The position numbers and the translations under genes were made by a program. A model generated the notes under the pieces. It was given only the letters and a program-made list of their open reading frames with translations. It was not told the origin of the DNA and ran no database searches. From NCBI GenBank assembly GCA_022508735.1, contig JAFLUQ010000040.1, positions 1 through 16,274 of the forward strand: 16,274 nt of DNA. Direction: 5' to 3'. This document shows, one piece after another, positions 7,003 through 12,600 of the stretch (its first letter is position 1; every line of letters starts with the position of its first letter). The DNA is from Oscillospiraceae bacterium (GTDB lineage Bacteria > Bacillota > Clostridia > UMGS1883).

Positions 7003-7545
7003 ATGAAACAGTTATTGGTATTACTCATATTGATACTGACCCTTTCTGCATGCCAGAGCCTAAATGAGCCGGAGACGATCACTGCACCAGTTAGTGAAGA
7101 TGAGCCCGGCTTCAGTCAACTGCCTGAGGAAACGCCGGAAATAATAGACGGATATATTTCGCCGGACGGCAGCACCCTCATTCGTGTGCGATATGATGAG
7201 GAAGAAGGGAAAAAGGGTAAGTGGTACGGCTATTATATTGACGTGATCTCCATTGACGGAGATTTTGAGAACTATTCAATTCCAACGGCCGTAAACAGTA
7301 TAGAGTGCTGGCTCAGTAACAGGTATTTTATCTACGATTACGGTAAGGGTTCGGTTCAAATCTTCGATCTTCAGGAAAACGAGAGTATACATATAGGTCC
7401 GCAGTTTGCCTCAGTCGATGCTGTGGAGGATGATAAGATCATACTCAGCGATTTAAACGGCGAGCATGACTCTGTTATTATTGAGTACAGTTTTGCCGAA
7501 GACGGAAGCATAATTATTTATGATCCGTACTGCGCGGATAATTAA
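7003..7545 (+). CDS. Putative lipoprotein, 180 aa
   Basis: Secreted, lipid-anchored protein of unknown function. The N-terminus is a clear lipoprotein signal: MKQ, a leucine/isoleucine-rich core, then the lipobox LSAC with the lipidated Cys at 17. An acidic Pro/Thr/Glu-rich linker (about 18-46) leads to a domain starting DGYISPDGSTLIRVRY. That domain has repeated strand-turn patterns (WLSNRYFIYDYGKGSVQIFDL, cited only for its beta-propeller-like look, then KIILSDLNGE) resembling a few blades of a propeller-type fold. The frame is open upstream to 6916, but that part overlaps the zinc-ribbon gene; the ATG at 7003 has GAGG before it and yields the signal peptide. Confidence 0.8.
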   Translation: MKQLLVLLILILTLSACQSLNEPETITAPVSEDEPGFSQLPEETPEIIDGYISPDGSTLIRVRYDEEEGKKGKWYGYYIDVISIDGDFENYSIPTAVNSIECWLSNRYFIYDYGKGSVQIFDLQENESIHIGPQFASVDAVEDDKIILSDLNGEHDSVIIEYSFAEDGSIIIYDPYCADN

Positions 7546-7590
7546 GCGGGTCATAAAAGGTGAAAGTCCTATTTACAACGGCATATTCGT

Positions 7591-7628
7591 CCCCTCCCAC
7601 GCATAACATGTACAAGGCGTGGGAGGGG
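7591..7628 (+). promoter_or_regulatory. GC-rich hairpin burying the bofA ribosome binding site
   Basis: CCCCTCCCACGC (7591-7602) is the exact reverse complement of GCGTGGGAGGGG (7617-7628), around a 14-base loop (7603-7616). The 3' arm is itself the Shine-Dalgarno (GGGAGGGG) of the ATG at 7635, six bases away. No U-tract follows, so it is not a terminator. A 12-bp stem this rich in GC should keep translation very low unless something opens it. Confidence 0.75.
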
Positions 7629-7634
7629 AAAGTT

Positions 7635-7880
7635 ATGTCTGAGCTGATCATTTTGGCCGTAAGCGTGGCTATATTTGCCGTGCTGGCCAAATTTACGAAT
7701 GAGTCAGTGTATGTGCTGTGCTGTTTTATAAAGGGCGCGGCGCTGATATTGATATCCAACTGGGTTTTAGAACTGCTGGAGCTGGGGGCCATCAGCCTCA
7801 ATTTGTTCACCGCTCCTATCGCCGGACTGCTCGGAGTTCCGGCTGTGGGATTGTTTTGGATAATTTCTGTATTTTTTTGA
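7635..7880 (+). CDS. bofA: BofA-family pro-sigma-K processing inhibitor, 81 aa
   Basis: Small integral membrane protein. In Bacillus, BofA holds the intramembrane protease SpoIVFB inactive in the outer forespore membrane until pro-sigma-K should be processed. The visible hallmarks are two hydrophobic segments (about 4-20 and 28-50) and the C-terminal family motif ISLNLFTAPIAGLLGVPAV, equivalent to the 'INP.T....G.LGIPG' block. Length is close to the usual 85-90. The ATG at 7635 follows GGGAGGGG. An in-frame GTG at 7560, or the ATG at 7608 in the hairpin loop, would extend it, but neither adds family-like sequence. In Bacillus bofA follows recR; here it ends an unrelated gene run. Whether the organism has SpoIVFB cannot be seen. 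Confidence 0.82.
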   Translation: MSELIILAVSVAIFAVLAKFTNESVYVLCCFIKGAALILISNWVLELLELGAISLNLFTAPIAGLLGVPAVGLFWIISVFF

Positions 7881-7889
7881 AAAATCCTA

Positions 7890-7918
7890 TTGAAATTTTT
7901 TTCAATGTGTAGTAGAAT
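7890..7918 (+). promoter_or_regulatory. Sigma-A promoter of the transaldolase gene
   Basis: TTGAAA (7890-7895) and TAGAAT (7913-7918) are spaced by 17 bases. The -35 box is the left arm of a small dyad, TTGAAA-N4-TTTCAA (7890-7905), which could be an operator or merely reflect A/T richness. Confidence 0.65.
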
Positions 7919-7950
7919 ATAGTTAACATTAAGGAAAGGAAATGATACCA

Positions 7951-8604
7951 ATGAAATTATTTATTGATACCGCTATTGTTGAAGACATTCGCAAGGCCAA
8001 TGACATGGGCGTGATCTGCGGCGTAACCACTAATCCGTCGCTTATTGCCAAGTCCGGCCGCGATTTTAAAGAGGTAATTCAGGAGATAACCTCTATCGTA
8101 GACGGCCCCATCAGCGCTGAGGTAAGCCCCAACGCCGCTACAGCTGAGGAAATGGTGGCCGAGGCTCTTGAGCTTGCTAAGATCCACAAGAATATCATCA
8201 TCAAGATTCCCATGACTATCGAGGGTCTCAAGGCTTGTAAGCAGCTTACCGCCAAGGGCATCAAGACAAATGTGACCCTTATTTTCAGCTCCACACAGGC
8301 TCTTCTTGCTGCCCGTGCCGGTGCAACATATGTTTCTCCCTTCCTCGGCAGACTTGACGATATCGGTATGGACGGCATGAACCTCATCGAGGAGATCGTT
8401 GACATTTTTGATACTCACGGCATCACTACCGAGATCATCGCCGCGTCCGTGCGTCACCCCATCCATGTTGTGCAGGCAGCCCGTCTCGGCGCACATATCG
8501 CCACGATTCCCTACAAGGTAATCGAGCAGATGGCTATGCATCCCCTGACAGATAAGGGCATGGCACTCTTCGCCAAGGACTGGGAAGGCGTACCCAAAAA
8601 GTAA
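7951..8604 (+). CDS. tal: Transaldolase (TalC/MipB small subfamily), 217 aa
   Basis: Moves a dihydroxyacetone unit between sugar phosphates (sedoheptulose-7-P plus glyceraldehyde-3-P to erythrose-4-P plus fructose-6-P) in the non-oxidative pentose phosphate pathway. The family start MKLFIDTA, the GVTTNPSL motif (24-31) and the Schiff-base lysine K85 in IIKIP are present. Close relatives may be fructose-6-phosphate aldolases. Here E57 stands where E. coli FsaA has Gln59, and F131 in SPFLGR stands where FsaA has Tyr131; both residues favour transaldolase. The ATG at 7951 is preferred over one at 7942 because it gives the standard N-terminus and better spacing from AAGGAAAGGA. It has its own promoter and terminator. 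Confidence 0.93.
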   Translation: MKLFIDTAIVEDIRKANDMGVICGVTTNPSLIAKSGRDFKEVIQEITSIVDGPISAEVSPNAATAEEMVAEALELAKIHKNIIIKIPMTIEGLKACKQLTAKGIKTNVTLIFSSTQALLAARAGATYVSPFLGRLDDIGMDGMNLIEEIVDIFDTHGITTEIIAASVRHPIHVVQAARLGAHIATIPYKVIEQMAMHPLTDKGMALFAKDWEGVPKK

Positions 8605-8619
8605 AAGTCATAATTATGA

Positions 8620-8642
8620 GGCGCTCCGACGGAGCGCCTTTT
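8620..8642 (+). terminator. Intrinsic terminator of the transaldolase gene
   Basis: GGCGCTCC (8620-8627) pairs perfectly with GGAGCGCC (8631-8638) around a three-base loop, followed by TTTT. Confidence 0.9.
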
Positions 8643-8655
8643 GTATTGTTAATCT

Positions 8656-8685
8656 CCACTTATGGTCTTATTATTACCACTTATG
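8656..8685 (+). promoter_or_regulatory. Direct-repeat operator for the LytTR regulator
   Basis: CCACTTATG occurs exactly twice, at 8656-8664 and 8677-8685, separated by 12 bases (21-base period, two helical turns). Two 9-bp direct repeats with a 12-13 base spacer are the known layout of LytTR-domain sites such as those of AgrA. The second copy ends nine bases before the -35 box of the LytTR gene, a normal activator position. This suggests autoregulation. Confidence 0.7.
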
Positions 8686-8694
8686 CAGAATCGG

Positions 8695-8723
8695 TTGCAA
8701 GGATGAATGGTTTATGGTATATT
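8695..8723 (+). promoter_or_regulatory. Promoter of the LytTR-DUF3021 operon
   Basis: TTGCAA (8695-8700) and TATATT (8718-8723) with a 17-base spacer; TGG before the -10 box gives an extended -10 (TGn). Predicted start is near 8730, just before AGGGGGAG, the ribosome binding site of the LytTR gene. Confidence 0.65.
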
Positions 8724-8745
8724 ACAGTTGAGAGGGGGAGAGAAC

Positions 8746-9192
8746 ATGAAAGTTTTACTGGAGCAGGCAGAGCTTGCCGAGCCGGAGGTCATTGTTCGCG
8801 GAGACCCAAGCAGTGAGCAGGTGAAAAATATAATCGGGCTTCTCAGCAGCTCGCAGAGTTCGCAGAAGATGTTTTTCTTCAAAAACGAGCGGGAATACAT
8901 CTTCGATCTGAAGGACGTTATGTATTTTGAGGCGAACGGAAATAAGATCACGGCGAGGATAGGGAGCGAAAGCTATGAAGCAAGGGGAAGGCTTTATGAG
9001 CTGGAGGGCGCACTTGGAGCTAAGGGGTTTGTGCGCGTCAGCAAGGGCGTGCTGGTGAACGTCAACCACATCGTGTCAGTTGAGGCTGAGTTTTCCGGGA
9101 ATTATATAGCAAGCATGAAGGACGGCGCTAAGCTTGTGATTTCAAGAAAGTACGTTAAAGCTTTCAGAAAATATGTATTGGAGGTATACTGA
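8746..9192 (+). CDS. LytTR-family DNA-binding transcriptional regulator, 148 aa
   Basis: Transcription factor with a C-terminal LytTR domain (about 45-148). Visible hallmarks are FFFKNEREYIFDLKDVMYFEANGNK listed by order as the beta entry into the domain with the 'I..I.Y.E..G.K' pattern, YEARGRLYELEGAL, then FVRVSKGVLVNVNHI and LVISRKYVKAFRKYV. There is no receiver domain, so it is not a classical response regulator; the first 45 residues are a short helical region. The ATG at 8746 follows AGGGGGAGAG; an upstream in-frame ATG at 8707 precedes the predicted transcription start. It is paired with a DUF3021 membrane protein, the usual layout of LytTR regulatory systems, and has a fitting operator upstream. 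Confidence 0.9.
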   Translation: MKVLLEQAELAEPEVIVRGDPSSEQVKNIIGLLSSSQSSQKMFFFKNEREYIFDLKDVMYFEANGNKITARIGSESYEARGRLYELEGALGAKGFVRVSKGVLVNVNHIVSVEAEFSGNYIASMKDGAKLVISRKYVKAFRKYVLEVY

Positions 9193-9193
9193 A

Positions 9194-9595
9194 ATGTTGA
9201 AAAAAATTGTTGATCACATCGGGACGGGCCTTGCAATCGGCTTTATTGTTACCACTGCCTGTCTATGGTTTTTTGGGGCCTATGAGGCGTCAGGCCTTGT
9301 GGTTATGCGTAATTACACGGTCTGGCTTGCGGCCTCGGCGCTGTATGGGGTAGTTAGCCTCATATATGACAGCGAGCTTCCGCAGCCGTTAGCCATAACT
9401 GTGCATTTTCTCAGCTGCGCAGCCGTTACCTTTGCTGCCAGCGCCGGTGCGGGACTCTTTGAGATATTTTCACCGTGGTCCTATTGGTTCATATACGTTC
9501 TGCCGACCTTCGTGGTAATATATATTATTATCGGCGTTGTGTCGCTGATTGCAGGCCGCGTGCAGGCAAAAATGATAAATGAGAAGATAAAGTAA
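9194..9595 (+). CDS. DUF3021-family membrane protein, 133 aa
   Basis: Inner-membrane protein with four predicted transmembrane helices (about 10-30, 40-60, 68-90 and 98-122) and a short basic cytoplasmic tail (QAKMINEKIK). This topology, its size and its place directly after a stand-alone LytTR gene fit the DUF3021 family. In LytTR regulatory systems such as streptococcal HdrRM and BrsRM, the membrane partner restrains the regulator; the same role here is inference. GGAGG (9180-9184) precedes the ATG at 9194, and the gene starts one base after the LytTR stop, so the two are made together. An ATG at 9173 would overlap the LytTR gene and has no site before it. Confidence 0.82.
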   Translation: MLKKIVDHIGTGLAIGFIVTTACLWFFGAYEASGLVVMRNYTVWLAASALYGVVSLIYDSELPQPLAITVHFLSCAAVTFAASAGAGLFEIFSPWSYWFIYVLPTFVVIYIIIGVVSLIAGRVQAKMINEKIK

Positions 9596-9617
9596 AAAGC
9601 GAACAATGCTGCTTTTT
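9594..9617 (+). terminator. Weak terminator after the DUF3021 gene
   Basis: AAAAAGC (9594-9600) pairs with GCTTTTT (9611-9617), giving a short A/U-rich stem that ends in a U-run and overlaps the stop codon. A much stronger hairpin follows at 9627-9664. Confidence 0.5.
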
Positions 9618-9626
9618 AATTACACA

Positions 9627-9664
9627 AACAAGAGGACTTTTGCAAACGCAATTGTCCTCTTGTT
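9627..9664. terminator. Long hairpin between convergent genes
   Basis: AACAAGAGGAC (9627-9637) and GTCCTCTTGTT (9654-9664) are perfect 11-bp inverted repeats; inside, TTGC and GCAA add four more pairs beyond a small T/T internal loop. It lies between the convergent DUF3021 and giant secreted-protein genes and probably ends transcription from both, although neither side has a clean U-tract. Confidence 0.6.
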
Positions 9665-9671
9665 GTCTTTG

Positions 9672-12600
9672 TCAGTTGATTTCAGTTATTTCTCTGGATG
9701 CAGCATATGCGGCAGGCATCATTCCGGCAAGACGATTCCAGATGAACGCCTTGACGTATTTGGGCTTTTTGTTCCGCGTCGATATATTGATGCCGTCATA
9801 CCTTCGCGCTGTTACGTCGTTGGTGGCTATGCCAATCAGCTCATCATCCTCGGCATACACAGCGATGATCATGCGCTCTGCTTCGCCGTCTTCGAAACAG
9901 CCTGTCAGGTCTACCGATACATATACATCACCGTAGGTACCGGAAATATCGCTGAACTCGTAGTACTCTGCAGACGTTATCACCGGTGCGGACAAATCGC
10001 GCACATATATGGTCATCTTAGCCGTCATTGCCATGCCGGAGGCCATGGCGGTAATCGTGGCTGTTCCGTTGCTTACAGCGGTAATTACGCCATTTTCTAT
10101 TACTGCAACGCTTTCGTTGTCGGAAACCAGATAGATCTCCGCCGATGTGTTTTTAGGATATACATTCACCTGTGGACTGTAGACATCGCCCACCCTCATG
10201 ACCGCCTGCGGCTGCGCAAAGCTTATGATCTCGGCACTTTGCCAGCTGATGCAATAAGTGCTCTCATTGTCAAATTGAAGAGTATCTCCGTTGCCGTCAA
10301 CAGTCGCTGTAATAGCGAAGCTGTCATTATCGCCGTCAAAGGTATAGTAGGAGCTGTCGAGTGTAAACCTTATCTTTTTCGTTTCTCCGCCAGTGACCGT
10401 ACCGATTTCGCCGGTATAGATATTCTCGCCGTTCTCACCGGTCACGGTGAGAATAACATCGGTAACATCGGCGCAGCCTGTGTTTTTGATAACAGCCTGG
10501 GCGGTGCCGTCAGACATGATACTGTTGCCTTTAAGCTCGACCTTCAGATTGCCGGCGCCGAAATCGCCCGAGGCAGTATTGTTACTCTTATTGCTTTCTG
10601 TCAGGTTGGGCGCGGTAATATCCGCCGTAATAGTCTGAGCGTCAAAGTCATTCGGAATCATCACATTGACGGTGACGTATGCGCTTGCGCCTGCAGGAAT
10701 ATTGACTGTCTGAACCCCGCTGTATAGCTGTGCATCTCTGCCGTTAAGGGCTATGTCTATTGAGGTTATATCATTTTTTGTATTGTTTGTCACGTTTACT
10801 ATAAACTCAGCCATTTTGCCCGGCGTAACATCGCCCTTTACGGTGACAGTATTTACGGCTATATCCTCAATGGGCTCGGTAGTTGTATACACAAGCCGTG
10901 CGGTGTCGTTCATGGTTTCGTTTTCAATAACTATATTGGCAAGGACTGCGCCAATAATTATATTGCCTTTCTCGTCTATATGCGCGTCCCATGAGCGTAT
11001 CTTTTCTTTGAAATCCGTGATAGGTACGGGATTGGTCCAGCCTCCCTCCTCGTAGTAGGACGCATAAAGATTGGAGGTATACTCATTCTGTACCTCATAT
11101 ACCGCCGCCTGATGACCGTGACCGGTGATATAGGCGATCTTTTCGGCGTTCCCTCCCTCGAAAAGGGTTTTGGGATAGCTTCCGTACGATTGGGCCTTTT
11201 GAACAGTTCCGTTTTCTGTGAAGCAGAAGCCGTTATCATAGCAGAGACCCGAAAGCCTTGAAGCGCTCTTATAATTCTCCGTTCCGTCCACATACAATAC
11301 TCTTCCTGAGGCCGAGGCGTCATCTGTTATAATCGCAACGCTGCCGCCCTTGCCGACGGCAAGCCCGTAGATGAGCGGCATATCCTCATACTCAGGCTTT
11401 ACCTCGCTCACTTTTCCGCCTGAAACGGCCGTGCTGTAAATGCTTTCGATATCTGTGTCCGGCAAAGCACTGTTTTCACTGTTCTGCTTCCAAGCAATAT
11501 ATGCATTGCCGTCATAATACAGCTTTGGAGAGTATTCGTAGTCTGTATTACCGGAGGTCACAGCCACAGGTACGCTCCACTTGGCGCCGTCGAATTCGGC
11601 GTATGACAGCTCAATAGCTGCCGACGCATCCTCCAATGAGGCCGATTCCTCCAGCGCTGCCAGGGCGTCCTGCCAGACGAGGGCGGCCTTATTTCCCGAA
11701 ACCTTTAGGTCGAAGTCAAAGTCCGCCGTGCCGTCGTTTTCGATCTGGGCGGGTGCGCTCCACACGCCGTTTTCAAGTATGCTGTAGTAGAGAGCCGTCT
11801 TATTCACCAGATTGCGGCTTGTGTCGTCGTCAAGCCACACCATTATAACTCGCCCGTCCGAGAGCACTCCCGTTTTAACCCCGCCGTAGGGATATATGCC
11901 ATTCTTCACCGTGCCCGCCGACAGAGCCATTGGCATGGCCGCATTCAGATAGCTTCTGTCAATAATTGAATAGTCGCTTTCATCCTGCAATGACATGAAC
12001 TCAACGCCATGATAGGGGTACAGCTGCCATTTCATAAAGTCTTTTACATATTCCGTCTTCAGCCAAAGGGCCGTTCCGAGTATGTATACTTGGCCAGTGA
12101 AATCAATAGTCAGGCTATCAGACAGCTTCTCGGCAGGCACCTTAAGCCCCATTCCGAGCTTGCCCTTGAGCCCCGCTTCGATAGAAAGAATGTCTTGTGT
12201 TCCAATGCCTGCGCCTATATACGGCGTCAGTTCCGCCGTTATATCAGCCACAGCGTTAATTTGGGGGTCGACCAGAGTAGCTTTTTCAAGTTCAAGATTC
12301 ATGTTCCCCATCAATTCGCCGCTTACACCATATGCCAGGTATAGTATCGGCATTGAAAGGATAGGAGCACCGCCCTTATACTCACCTTCAAATTTTACAT
12401 ATGCTCCGCCTGAGACGAGCTTGAGCTGGTTGCCATCGGGCTGCAGTTCAAGGAAAAGGGCAGCGCTGACTTTGCCGTCAGGGCCAAGTTTGCCCGGAAC
12501 TCTTTCGATATCAAATTCGTAATTCCAATTCTGATTTTTAGCCAGCTCGAATTCAAATTGAATTTTATGGAAGTTATCTATCCAGCTTTTATCGCTTGCA

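Noticed and set aside
7550..7590. Sigma-E-type promoter before bofA (GTCATAAA and CATATTCGT)
   Set aside because: The two boxes are about 24 bases apart, too far for the sigma-E consensus spacing, so I do not call it.
7591..7628. bofA upstream hairpin as the terminator of the lipoprotein gene
   Set aside because: No U-tract follows the stem; the next bases are the ribosome-binding region and start of bofA.
9606..10727. Long plus-strand frame of 373 codons opposite the giant gene
   Set aside because: It lies antisense to well-defined CARDB/BIG2 coding sequence, has no ribosome binding site, and its translation is Cys/His-rich nonsense typical of a reverse-frame shadow.
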